This document shows positions 1 to 7,444 of a stretch of 16,992 nucleotides of DNA, piece by piece. The notes under the pieces were generated by a model, which was given only the letters and a program-made list of their open reading frames with translations, ran no database searches and was not told where the DNA came from. The translations under genes were made by a program, and so were the position numbers. The DNA is from an uncultured Mediterraneibacter sp. (GTDB lineage: Bacteria; Bacillota; Clostridia; Lachnospirales; Lachnospiraceae). Location of the stretch: contig CAKRWZ010000039.1 of assembly GCA_934418295.1 (NCBI GenBank), positions 1 to 16,992 on the forward strand. Direction: 5' to 3'. The first letter of the stretch is position 1; each line of letters starts with the position of its first letter.

Positions 1-1190
1 TTTCCTTCATAGGTTTTCATCATATCGTCGATGTTTACACGCTCTTGTGGCTGATGAGCCCATTTCTCGTCAGCTCCGGAATATCCGATCGTCGGAATGT
101 TGTGAAGAGCAGCGGTGGAACTTCCGTCTGTACCAAACTGCCAGTAAGTCTCCTGCGGATCCTGACCGATCTTGCGGAGTGCTTCTACGGTTTTTTGTAC
201 GAATTCGTTATTCCAGTCGGTTTTCCATGGCGGGTGGAATTTCTTTACACGTTTTGTGACGCCGGTCCAAGAGGTTTCATCAAAATATCTCGGCGTAACC
301 GTTGCTTTAAAGTCCGGATTTTTAGCGGACAGATCATCAATGATATCCTGCAGTTCCTTGATCACGTCGTCCAAGGTCTGGTCTGTTGTGTACCGGCGAT
401 CCAGAGAAATTTCACACTCGTCCGGAACAGTGCTGAGTGCACCAGGTCTGGTGATGCAGTTGGTTACAGTGATACTTCCGCGGCCAACCTGAGGGTCGTC
501 GTAAATCTTGATACCGTCTTCCGTGAAAATGTGATCCAGGATCGGACGCATCAGATCCAGAGCATTGATGCCGGCCTTTGGTGTGGAAGAGTGGCAGATC
601 TTTCCGTAAGTGGTGACAACAAGCTCGATTTTTCCGCGGTGTCCCAGTGCGATGTTGTTTCTGGTAGCCTCGCAAAGGTAAACAACATCCACTTTAATAT
701 CCTTTTCTTCCATTGTGTGGTCAAAGAAATACTCCATACCAAACATTTCGGCAGCTTCTTCCTGTACCACTCCGGTAAAGATCACATCGCCCGGCAGTTT
801 GATTCCCTTTTTGACGACACATTCATTGATGGCTTTCATGGCAAGGATCTGAGTAGCCAGACCGGCCTGTACATCTGAAACACCACGTCCGAAAAGATTC
901 CCGTCTTCAACAATCGGATCAAAAGGCTCATAAGGTGCCCAGTTGTCCAGATTGCCGGTTGGAACTCTGTCCAAATGTCCGTTGAACATGATATTAGGGC
1001 CGGTTCCCTCACCTCGGATGATGCCGACTGCATTACCGACACCGTCGATGAAGGATTCGATTCCGGCATCCTGAAATTCGGAGACGATTAGTTTTGCAAG
1101 GTCGCCCTCCCGGCAGGTCTGAGAATCGACAGCGATCATTCTTTGCGCGAGATCGATGAACGTATCCCGATTGTCATTTACAATTTTCAT
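1..1190 (-). CDS. M20-family metallohydrolase, YgeY-like (3' end outside window)
   Basis: This is a zinc-type M20 (DapE/ArgE/CPG2) hydrolase expected to cleave an amide or peptide bond in a small cytosolic substrate. The frame is open for 396 codons from the ATG at 1190 (minus strand) to the window edge, with no stop reached. Metal-ligand motifs are in order: NGHLDRVP (H72, D74), GRGVSDVQAGLA (bridging D107) and VQEEAAE (catalytic E144, metal E145), followed by a CEAT segment and the dimerisation-lid motif GKICHSSTPKAGINA. The C-terminal half has DETSWTG, WQFGTDG and AHQPQE, which resemble E. coli YgeY as I recall it, so perhaps only 15-20 residues are missing. A good ribosome site (GAAGGGAG, 1197-1206) supports the start. 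It is transcribed away from the dcw cluster. The YgeY clade is linked to selenium or purine metabolism in some bacteria, but nothing here shows its substrate. Confidence 0.9.
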   Translation of the reverse strand, partial: MKIVNDNRDTFIDLAQRMIAVDSQTCREGDLAKLIVSEFQDAGIESFIDGVGNAVGIIRGEGTGPNIMFNGHLDRVPTGNLDNWAPYEPFDPIVEDGNLFGRGVSDVQAGLATQILAMKAINECVVKKGIKLPGDVIFTGVVQEEAAEMFGMEYFFDHTMEEKDIKVDVVYLCEATRNNIALGHRGKIELVVTTYGKICHSSTPKAGINALDLMRPILDHIFTEDGIKIYDDPQVGRGSITVTNCITRPGALSTVPDECEISLDRRYTTDQTLDDVIKELQDIIDDLSAKNPDFKATVTPRYFDETSWTGVTKRVKKFHPPWKTDWNNEFVQKTVEALRKIGQDPQETYWQFGTDGSSTAALHNIPTIGYSGADEKWAHQPQERVNIDDMMKTYEG

Positions 1191-1236
1191 ATCAGTTCTC
1201 CCTTCTGTCTTTAAGATTTTTCATTCTGTTTCTTTT

Positions 1237-1266
1237 ATAACACGGAAAGAAAAGGACTTCTATCAA
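1237..1266 (-). promoter_or_regulatory. Candidate sigma-A promoter for the M20 hydrolase gene
   Basis: On the minus strand, TTGATA (1261-1266) and TGTTAT (1237-1242) are separated by 18 bp, about 47 bp upstream of the start codon. The -10 match is weak (4 of 6), and an overlapping TTATAA gives a longer spacer. The region is AT-rich, so chance is possible. Position and orientation fit the divergent gene. Confidence 0.4.
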
Positions 1267-1363
1267 AATATTCGGAAAAAATATAAATATATTCTAGAAA
1301 TAAATCCGGCGGATGGACAAGAAAGAAAAATGGTATTTTGGGGTGCGAAAAAGAAAAAAGTAC

Positions 1364-1392
1364 TTGAAAATGTAATATAAGTGGAGTAAGAT
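1364..1392 (+). promoter_or_regulatory. Sigma-A promoter of the mraZ/dcw cluster
   Basis: TTGAAA (1364-1369) and TAAGAT (1387-1392) are separated by exactly 17 bp, placing the transcription start near 1399. The -10 lies inside the GTGG repeat array (1381-1436), so a protein bound there would cover the -10, start site and early transcribed region. That is the arrangement expected for mraZ autorepression. Confidence 0.65.
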
Positions 1393-1436
1393 GGTGTTAA
1401 GTGGTAGGAAGTGGTGGAAAGTGGAGTGAAAGTGGC
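1381..1436 (+). promoter_or_regulatory. MraZ operator: six GTGG-type boxes in 10-bp phase
   Basis: GTGG occurs at 1381, 1401, 1411, 1421 and 1432, and a degenerate ATGG at 1391 fills the missing position. Spacing is 10 bp except for the last step of 11 bp. The downstream units read AAGTGG or AAAGTGG. MraZ proteins are known to bind direct repeats of TGGG-like (E. coli) or AAAGTG-like (Mycoplasma) boxes in about 10-bp phase upstream of their own genes. The array sits directly before mraZ and over its promoter, so assignment as the autoregulatory site is strong though inferred. Six boxes exceed the three or four I recall from studied examples. Confidence 0.8.
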
Positions 1437-1469
1437 AGGGGAGCTGCTGCTGAAAAGAAAGGTGTTCCG

Positions 1470-1907
1470 ATGCTTTTAGGAGAGTACAATCATACGATTG
1501 ACGGAAAGGGAAGAGTGATCATTCCAGCCAGACTCCGCGATGATCTGGGAGACAGCATCGTGATTTGTAATGGTCTGGAGGGGTGCCTTTTTGTGTATTC
1601 TCAGGAAGAGTGGGAAAAATTTGTTGAAAAATTAAGCACCTTGCCACGGATGAATAAGGATGCGCGAACCTTTCAGAGATATTTTTTCGGAAGCGCATCA
1701 GAGGGCAGCTTTGACAAGCAGGGGAGAGTGCTTGTGCCGCCTACACTTCGGAATGCCGCCGGTCTGGAAAAAGATGTGGTTCTGGTAGGGGTGCTGGACC
1801 GTGTCGAGATCTGGGATAAGGAACGCTGGGATGAGCGCAATCAAATCAATGAAGAAGACATGGATGCGATTGCGGAACATATGGATGCGATCGGGATCCG
1901 GATATAG
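1470..1907 (+). CDS. mraZ: MraZ, transcriptional regulator of the dcw cluster
   Basis: MraZ is a DNA-binding protein with two SpoVT/AbrB-type folds that represses or tunes its own cluster. At 145 aa it has normal family length. The two hallmark motifs are DGKGRVIIP at residues 11-19 and DKQGRVLVP at 82-90, each followed by a short helix with a conserved LR. I chose the ATG at 1470 (MLLGEYNHTID, the usual family N-terminus) with AAAGG 8 nt upstream. An in-frame upstream GTG at 1401 would translate the operator array and add 23 non-family residues. The C-terminus repeats MDAI (residues 131-134 and 138-141), a small local duplication. rsmH starts 20 nt downstream, the standard pairing. Confidence 0.95.
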   Translation: MLLGEYNHTIDGKGRVIIPARLRDDLGDSIVICNGLEGCLFVYSQEEWEKFVEKLSTLPRMNKDARTFQRYFFGSASEGSFDKQGRVLVPPTLRNAAGLEKDVVLVGVLDRVEIWDKERWDERNQINEEDMDAIAEHMDAIGIRI

Positions 1908-1927
1908 TCATTTGGACGGAGGCCTTC

Positions 1928-2872
1928 ATGGAATTCAAACACACTTCGGTATTACTTTATGAGACAGTAGACGGTTTGGACATACGTCCGGACGGGATCT
2001 ACGTGGATGCGACACTGGGCGGAGGCGGACATGCCTTCGAGGTGTGCAGACAGCTTGGAGACAAGGGGAGATTTATAGGTATAGACCAGGATGCCGCTGC
2101 CATAGAGGCGGCAGGCGCCAGACTAAGCAGTTTCGGGGAAAAAGTAACGATAGTCAGGAGCAACTATTGTGAAATGAGACTGCGGCTCCGCGAATTGGGA
2201 ATTGACAAAGTAGATGGGATCATGATCGACCTGGGCGTATCGTCTTATCAACTGGATACGGCAGAGCGGGGATTTTCTTATCGCATGGACGCACCTCTGG
2301 ATATGAGGATGGATCAACGACAGAGATTGACGGCCAGAGATATTGTCAATGACTATTCGGAAATGGATCTTTTTCGCGTGATACGCGACTACGGGGAAGA
2401 GCGTTTTGCAAAGAATATTGCGAAGCATATCGTCGCCGAGCGCGAAAAAAAACCGATCGAGACGACGGGACAGTTGGTAGAGATCATTCGCCATTCGATA
2501 CCGATGAAAATGCAAAAGACATCGGGGCATCCGGCTAAAAGGACGTTTCAAGCCATCCGGATCGAGTTAAATCACGAGCTGGATGTATTGAGAGATTCTT
2601 TGGATGATATGGTGGATCTCTTAAATCCGGGAGGAAGAATCTGTGTGATCACCTTCCATTCATTGGAGGACCGGATCGTAAAAAGCTGTTTTCAGAGACT
2701 GGAAAATCCATGTATCTGTCCGTCGAATTTTCCGGTATGTGTATGTGGGCGGGTGTCCAAGGGGAGAGTGGTCACCAAAAAGCCCATATTACCGGGAAAA
2801 GAAGAATTGGAAAACAACAGCCGTTCCAAGAGCGCAAAGCTCAGGATTTTTGAGAGGAACGAAACGATATAG
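1928..2872 (+). CDS. rsmH: 16S rRNA (cytosine-1402-N4)-methyltransferase RsmH
   Basis: RsmH (MraW) transfers a methyl group from S-adenosylmethionine to N4 of C1402 in the ribosomal decoding centre. The protein is 314 aa, normal for the family. The SAM site includes DATLGGGGHA (27-36) and GIDQD (51-55), and the catalytic region contains MIDLGVSSYQLD (99-110) and GFSYRMDAPLDMRMD. The C-terminus has a cysteine-rich CICPSNFPVCVCG segment followed by KPILP, both typical. GGAGG (1918-1922) precedes the ATG by 5 nt. It follows mraZ directly and should be co-transcribed from the mraZ promoter. Confidence 0.96.
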   Translation: MEFKHTSVLLYETVDGLDIRPDGIYVDATLGGGGHAFEVCRQLGDKGRFIGIDQDAAAIEAAGARLSSFGEKVTIVRSNYCEMRLRLRELGIDKVDGIMIDLGVSSYQLDTAERGFSYRMDAPLDMRMDQRQRLTARDIVNDYSEMDLFRVIRDYGEERFAKNIAKHIVAEREKKPIETTGQLVEIIRHSIPMKMQKTSGHPAKRTFQAIRIELNHELDVLRDSLDDMVDLLNPGGRICVITFHSLEDRIVKSCFQRLENPCICPSNFPVCVCGRVSKGRVVTKKPILPGKEELENNSRSKSAKLRIFERNETI

Positions 2873-2914
2873 CAGGAATCTGCAGCAGGGAGTAAAAAGA
2901 AAGGGGTATGAGTT

Positions 2915-3442
2915 ATGGCAGCTGGAAAGCGAAGATATACGAATGGACCGTCTCGTGATACGGATAGACGCAGACAGCTGTATGTGTACGGCAATGCGGT
3001 ACCGAAACCAGAATTTGTACCGGAGAGGCAGCAGGAAGTACCGGGGAGACAGAGAAAGACCAGTGCACAGGTAAAGAAAAACCGAAACCGGGCGAGACAG
3101 ATCAATCCGGCTTATGTCATGTTTTTAGCCGTGGCTACGGTGATCGCCGTGGTGGTATGTATACATTATCTGCAGCTGCGGGCAGAGCTGACACAACATT
3201 CCCGCCAGATCACAGCGCTGCAGGAAGAGCTGAACGATCTTACAGAGAAAAACGATACGGCATACAGTGCAGCAGAAGATTCCGTAAATCTGGAAGAGCT
3301 GGAAGAAAAAGCAAGAGAATTGGGCATGGACCGTCCGGATGAGGTTATCAACTACGAAAGTCCCGACAGCGATTATGTCAAGCAGTATGAAAGCATTCCG
3401 AAAAGCGGAGTTTTGGCACAATCGGCAGATGTTTCAGAATAG
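2915..3442 (+). CDS. ftsL: FtsL-like septum protein (single-pass, coiled coil)
   Basis: Sequence similarity in this family is weak, so the call rests on architecture and position. A basic cytoplasmic tail of about 62 residues is followed by one membrane segment (about 64-86) and a leucine-zipper-like coiled coil (about 87-113). A conserved-looking LEELEEKARELGMDRPDEVINY follows, typical of FtsL/DivIC proteins, where a membrane-proximal helix ends in a small motif. In the divisome FtsL pairs with FtsB/DivIC and FtsQ/DivIB and activates FtsW and the class B PBP. The length (175 aa) exceeds most FtsL proteins, mainly through the cytoplasmic tail. AAGGGG (2901-2906) sets the ATG at 2915. It lies between rsmH and a class B PBP, the standard ftsL position. 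Confidence 0.8.
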   Translation: MAAGKRRYTNGPSRDTDRRRQLYVYGNAVPKPEFVPERQQEVPGRQRKTSAQVKKNRNRARQINPAYVMFLAVATVIAVVVCIHYLQLRAELTQHSRQITALQEELNDLTEKNDTAYSAAEDSVNLEELEEKARELGMDRPDEVINYESPDSDYVKQYESIPKSGVLAQSADVSE

Positions 3443-3445
3443 AAG

Positions 3446-3479
3446 AAAAACGGGTGGACAGAGGTGTTCACCCGTTTTT
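3446..3479 (+). terminator. Intrinsic-terminator-like hairpin after ftsL
   Basis: An 11-bp perfect inverted repeat pairs AAAAACGGGTG (3446-3456) with CACCCGTTTTT (3469-3479) around a 12-nt loop, and the right arm ends in five T. The A-rich left arm makes it potentially bidirectional. The next gene starts only 37 nt later and no clear promoter lies between, so it may act as a partial terminator rather than an operon end. Confidence 0.7.
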
Positions 3480-3516
3480 GAATAGTGGCGAGTCATTCGT
3501 CTGACAGGAGGAAGAA

Positions 3517-5520
3517 ATGGCAGGAAAAAGAAAAAGCAGGAGCTTGAGAAAAAAATTCCCGAAAAGAATGCAGATGAAGCTGGTGTGGAGCTTTTTGGCT
3601 GCGATCATTTTGTTTCTGCTACTCATTATGCGTATCACTTATATCAATGCTTCAAAAGGAAGTAAATATAAAAAGGTGGTTTTGGATCAAAGAGTTTACG
3701 ACAGCAGGATCATTCCTTTTAAAAGAGGGGATATTGTAGACAGCAACGGTACAAAACTGGCGACAAGTGAGCGGGTCTATCATCTGATCCTGGATGCAAA
3801 ATTATTGCTGGAGGAAGAGAAATGCGTGGAGCCGACTATCAAAGTGCTGACCGAGCATTTTGATATTCCGGAAACGGATATACGGACGGCGCTGGAAGAA
3901 AAAAAGAACAGCCATTATGTGATCCTGAAAAAGAATCTGACTTATGATCAGTCCCAGGAGTTCAATGCGATCTTGGATGACGACGAGACTTATCCCAATG
4001 TGACCGGGATCTGGCTGGAGGAAGATTACAAGAGAAATTATCCTTACGGATCATTGGCATGCTCGGTGATCGGATTTGCAGGGAGCAACAACAATGGAAC
4101 CCTGGGGATCGAAAGCTCTTATGATTCTGTCTTAAACGGAACCAACGGAAGGAAATACGGCTATCTGGAGAACAGTTCTTCCCAGGATGCGACTGTGAAA
4201 GCGGCTGAAAACGGAAAGACGGTGGTCACTACACTGGATGTGACACTGCAGAAAATGATAGAGGATAGTATCAAAGAATTCAACGATGCCCATGCCGGCG
4301 AGGCACGGCCGGGGGAGCCGGGAAGCCAAAATACGGCGGTGCTTGTGATGGATCCAAATACCGGTGCGGTTCTCGCTATGGCGGGCTATCCAAATTTTGA
4401 CTTGAATAATCCGGAAGATGTGAGCAGCGCTTACACAGAAGAGCAGTTCAACCAGATGACGGAGGATGAACAAAAGAAAGCAAGATATGAGCTGTGGGCA
4501 AATTTCTGTATCAGTAATGCTTTTGAGCCGGGATCTACCATAAAACCATTTACGGTAGCAACCGGCCTGGAGACGGGAGCGATCACAGGAAATGAAACCT
4601 ATTACTGCGGCGGTTTTCTCCATGTGGGAGATTTTGATATCAAATGCCATTTGACCAGCGGCCACGGAACGCAGACAGTGGAAGATGCGGTGGCAAATTC
4701 TTGTAACGTATCGCTGATGCATATTGCAGAAGCCATAGGGATCGACAATTTTACCAAATATCAGAGGATCTTCGGATTCGGACAGTATACGGGCATCGAT
4801 CTTCCCAGAGAGGCGTATACTGCAGAACTTATGTACACGGCAGATAACATGGGAGTGACCGATCTTGCTACCAACTCTTTCGGACAGAACTTTAATGTAT
4901 CTATGATCCAGTTGGCTACAGGATTTTGTTCTTTGATCAACGGCGGAAATTATTATGAACCTTATGTGGTAAAGCAGATCCAAGATGAAGACGGAAACAT
5001 TCTGGAGACGAAAGATCCGGTTCTTTTGAAAAAGACGATTTCTGCGGAAACTTCGGAACAGGTAAAGAAATATATGAAGGCGGTTGTAGATCGGGGAACC
5101 GGAACGGCAACGGCGGTGGAAGGGTATGACATCGGCGGAAAGACCGGAACGGCAGAAAAACTTCCGCGAAAAAACGGAAAGTATATTTTATCCTTTATCG
5201 GATATGCCCCACAGGACAATCCGGAAGTTGTGGTTTATGTGGTCATCGATGAGCCAAATGTGGCAAATCAGTCACAAAGTTCTTATGTGACAGAATTGTC
5301 CCAGAAGATCATGGCAAAAATCTTTCCTTATTTAAATATCACCAAATCAGATGTGGCAGCAGGAACACAGGCGGCGTCCGGCGATACCGGTTCTTCTGCA
5401 TATCAGGATTTCAGCACGGGGTATGCAGATACCTATAACAACGCGGACGGAAATTATGCGGATGACAGTTACGATCCGGATTATGCAGATTGGGCAAACG
5501 GCGACAGCAATTACGACTGA
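3517..5520 (+). CDS. Class B penicillin-binding protein (FtsI/PBP2B-like transpeptidase)
   Basis: This is a membrane-anchored D,D-transpeptidase that crosslinks septal peptidoglycan, usually with FtsW. It is 667 aa with a basic N-terminus, one membrane segment (about 22-44), an N-terminal pedestal domain containing RGDIVDSNGTKLA, and a full catalytic domain. The active-site motifs are STIK (S340, K343), SCN (395-397) and KTG (542-544 in GGKTGTAEK). There is no PASTA domain. Instead it ends in about 52 residues rich in D, Y, N and A, probably disordered and outside the cell. AGGAGG (3506-3511) fixes the ATG. Position right after ftsL matches Bacillus pbpB/ftsI, but a neighbouring paralogue makes division of labour uncertain. 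Confidence 0.9.
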   Translation: MAGKRKSRSLRKKFPKRMQMKLVWSFLAAIILFLLLIMRITYINASKGSKYKKVVLDQRVYDSRIIPFKRGDIVDSNGTKLATSERVYHLILDAKLLLEEEKCVEPTIKVLTEHFDIPETDIRTALEEKKNSHYVILKKNLTYDQSQEFNAILDDDETYPNVTGIWLEEDYKRNYPYGSLACSVIGFAGSNNNGTLGIESSYDSVLNGTNGRKYGYLENSSSQDATVKAAENGKTVVTTLDVTLQKMIEDSIKEFNDAHAGEARPGEPGSQNTAVLVMDPNTGAVLAMAGYPNFDLNNPEDVSSAYTEEQFNQMTEDEQKKARYELWANFCISNAFEPGSTIKPFTVATGLETGAITGNETYYCGGFLHVGDFDIKCHLTSGHGTQTVEDAVANSCNVSLMHIAEAIGIDNFTKYQRIFGFGQYTGIDLPREAYTAELMYTADNMGVTDLATNSFGQNFNVSMIQLATGFCSLINGGNYYEPYVVKQIQDEDGNILETKDPVLLKKTISAETSEQVKKYMKAVVDRGTGTATAVEGYDIGGKTGTAEKLPRKNGKYILSFIGYAPQDNPEVVVYVVIDEPNVANQSQSSYVTELSQKIMAKIFPYLNITKSDVAAGTQAASGDTGSSAYQDFSTGYADTYNNADGNYADDSYDPDYADWANGDSNYD

Positions 5521-5542
5521 TCCCGCAGACAGAGGCAGGAAT

Positions 5543-5594
5543 AACCCTGTAAAAGATGTAATAGATTGTAAAAACATCTTTTGCAGGGTTTTTT
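5543..5594 (+). terminator. Strong hairpin plus T-tract between the two PBP genes
   Basis: A 17-bp stem (5543-5559 with 5574-5590) has 16 Watson-Crick pairs and one G-U pair around a 14-nt loop, and is followed by six T (5589-5594). By form it is a strong intrinsic terminator. The start codon of the next gene lies 6 nt after the T-tract, and the only GCAGGG near a usable ribosome-site position (5583-5588) is inside the right arm. It may therefore affect translation as well as transcription. Confidence 0.85.
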
Positions 5595-5600
5595 GGCGGA

Positions 5601-7376
5601 ATGAAGAATAAAACGTATAACAAGAAGAAAATCTTGATCGTGTTTCTCCTGGGTCTTCTTCTGTTGTTTGGATTGACCGGAAGGCTGGTCTTCCTTATGA
5701 TTTTTGATGCAGAATATTATCAGAAAAAGGCGGAGGATCTGCACAAACGTGAGCGAAAGATCAAGGCTGCACGAGGGCTGATCGTAGACCGGAACGGAGA
5801 AATATTGGCGGCTAATAAGACGGTATGTACCATTTCTGTGATCCATAATCAGATCACGGATCCCGAGAAGGTGATCAGGGTACTGGCGGAGGAGTTGGAA
5901 ATGGATGAGGCAAAGATCCGCAAGCGGGTGGAAAAGGTGTCTTCCATTGAGCGGATCAAAACCAATGTGGAAAAGGAAACAGGAGATCGGATCCGCAATT
6001 ATGGTCTGGACGGGATAAAGGTGGATGAGGATTATCGGCGCTGCTATCCTTATGATGAACTGGCGTCCAAAGTGCTGGGTTTTACGGGAGGGGATAATCA
6101 AGGGATCATAGGTCTGGAGGTGCAGTATGAGGATGTGCTGAAAGGAGCGGACGGAACGATTCTTACCACTACGGATGCCAGAGGTGTGGAGTTGGACGGG
6201 ATAGAGGAGGATCGGATCGAAGCAGTTCCCGGGCATACCCTGCAAGTCAGTCTGGATTACAACATCCAGAAATTTGCACAGCAGGCTGCGGAGAAAGTAA
6301 GGGATGAGAAAGCGGCCGACAGCGTTTCCGTTTTGTTGATGAATCCCCAAAACGGAGAGATCCTGGCGATGGTGAATGTACCGGAATTTGATCTGAACCA
6401 TCCCTTTGTACTAAATGAGGCATCAGAGGAGCTGTCAGGAGAAAACGGAGACAGAGAGATCGGTGACGAGAAAAAGCAGGAATTGCTGAACCAGATGTGG
6501 AGAAACGCCAGTTTAAATGACACCTATGAGCCGGGTTCCACCTTTAAGATCATTACGGCTTCTGCCAGTCTGGAGGAAGGCGTGGTAAAGCTGGAGGATT
6601 CCTTTTTCTGTCCGGGGTACAAGATCGTGGAAGACCGAAGAATCCGGTGCCACAAAGTGGGTGGGCATGGATCTGAAAATTTTGTGCAGGGCATTCAGAA
6701 TTCCTGTAACCCGGTGTTTATCGAAATCGGGCTTCGCCTGGGAAGTGATCGTTTTTATGAGTATTTTCGGCAGTTTGGCCTGTTGGAAAAAACCGGTATC
6801 GATCTGCCGGGAGAGGCCGGGACGATCATGCACAAAAAAGAAAATATCGGGCTGGTGGAGCTGGCTACCATGTCCTTTGGGCAATCCTTTCAGATCACGC
6901 CGATCCAGATGGCGACCACGGTCAGTTCACTGATTAACGGGGGAAAACGGGTGACGCCTCATTTGGGAATGACGGTGCTGGATCCGGAAGGAAATATTTT
7001 GAAGGAACTGGAATATGATACAAGAGAAAATGTAGTTTCCGAAAAAACTTCAGAAACCATGCGGCAGCTTTTGGAGAGTGTGGTAAGGGAGGGATCCGGG
7101 AAAAATGCATATATAGAAGGTTACCAGATCGGTGGCAAAACGGCGACTTCCCAGACTCTGCCCCGGAGTGCCCATAAATATATTTCTTCTTTCATCGGAT
7201 TTGCTCCGGCAGATAACCCGCAGATCCTGGGAATGGTTGTGATCCGAAATCCCCAGGGGGTCTATTACGGCGGTACGATCGCAGCACCGGTCTTGCGGGA
7301 TATTTTTGACAATGTGCTCCCGTATCTGGGCTTTGAGAAAGAAGAAACCGCTACGCAAAATCCGGAAGAGAGTTGA
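5601..7376 (+). CDS. Class B penicillin-binding protein with variant KTA motif (SpoVD/FtsI family)
   Basis: This second class B PBP is 591 aa: one membrane segment (about 11-34), the pedestal motif ARGLIVDRNGEILA, then a transpeptidase domain with STFK (S313, K316) and SCN (368-370). The third motif reads KTA (513-515, in GGKTATSQ) instead of the usual KTG. It aligns along its length with the PBP encoded upstream, so they look like a tandem paralogous pair. In Bacillus the gene here is spoVD, for spore-cortex synthesis, but this protein lacks the SpoVD PASTA domain. Septal or sporulation roles are both possible. An in-frame TAG at 5562 with no ATG, GTG or TTG in between fixes the ATG at 5601. 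Its ribosome site is poor: GGCGGA abuts the ATG with no spacer. Confidence 0.9.
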   Translation: MKNKTYNKKKILIVFLLGLLLLFGLTGRLVFLMIFDAEYYQKKAEDLHKRERKIKAARGLIVDRNGEILAANKTVCTISVIHNQITDPEKVIRVLAEELEMDEAKIRKRVEKVSSIERIKTNVEKETGDRIRNYGLDGIKVDEDYRRCYPYDELASKVLGFTGGDNQGIIGLEVQYEDVLKGADGTILTTTDARGVELDGIEEDRIEAVPGHTLQVSLDYNIQKFAQQAAEKVRDEKAADSVSVLLMNPQNGEILAMVNVPEFDLNHPFVLNEASEELSGENGDREIGDEKKQELLNQMWRNASLNDTYEPGSTFKIITASASLEEGVVKLEDSFFCPGYKIVEDRRIRCHKVGGHGSENFVQGIQNSCNPVFIEIGLRLGSDRFYEYFRQFGLLEKTGIDLPGEAGTIMHKKENIGLVELATMSFGQSFQITPIQMATTVSSLINGGKRVTPHLGMTVLDPEGNILKELEYDTRENVVSEKTSETMRQLLESVVREGSGKNAYIEGYQIGGKTATSQTLPRSAHKYISSFIGFAPADNPQILGMVVIRNPQGVYYGGTIAAPVLRDIFDNVLPYLGFEKEETATQNPEES

Positions 7377-7401
7377 AAAACAGCCTACAATAAGATATAC
7401 T
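7373..7401 (+). promoter_or_regulatory. Sigma-A promoter for mraY-murD-ftsW-ftsQ
   Basis: TTGAAA (7373-7378) and TATACT (7396-7401) are separated by exactly 17 bp, with each hexamer differing from consensus at one base. The -35 overlaps the stop codon of the upstream PBP gene. The predicted start near 7408 leaves a leader of about 37 nt before mraY. This gives precursor-synthesis genes transcription independent of the mraZ promoter and of the hairpins around the PBP genes. Confidence 0.75.
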
Positions 7402-7444
7402 GAATAAGCTACAAAATGGCGAAAGCCAGTGAAGAGGTGTATAT

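Noticed and set aside
45..878. 277-codon plus-strand open frame at the left edge
   Set aside because: It is antisense to the M20 hydrolase, which shows all metal-binding motifs in the minus-strand frame.
1156..1380. 74-codon plus-strand open frame in the divergent region
   Set aside because: It starts inside the oppositely transcribed hydrolase gene, has no ribosome site, and is Lys/Ile-rich as expected of AT-rich promoter DNA.
1381..1436. CRISPR-like short repeat array
   Set aside because: The period is only 10 bp with a 4-6 bp core and no spacers; it is a regulator-binding array.
1401..1469. N-terminal extension of MraZ from an upstream GTG
   Set aside because: The added residues translate the GTGG operator boxes and are not part of the MraZ family; the ATG at 1470 has a ribosome site and the family N-terminus.
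5511..6401. 296-codon minus-strand open frame opposite the second PBP
   Set aside because: It covers the inter-PBP hairpin and the PBP coding region on the wrong strand, with no ribosome site or domain.
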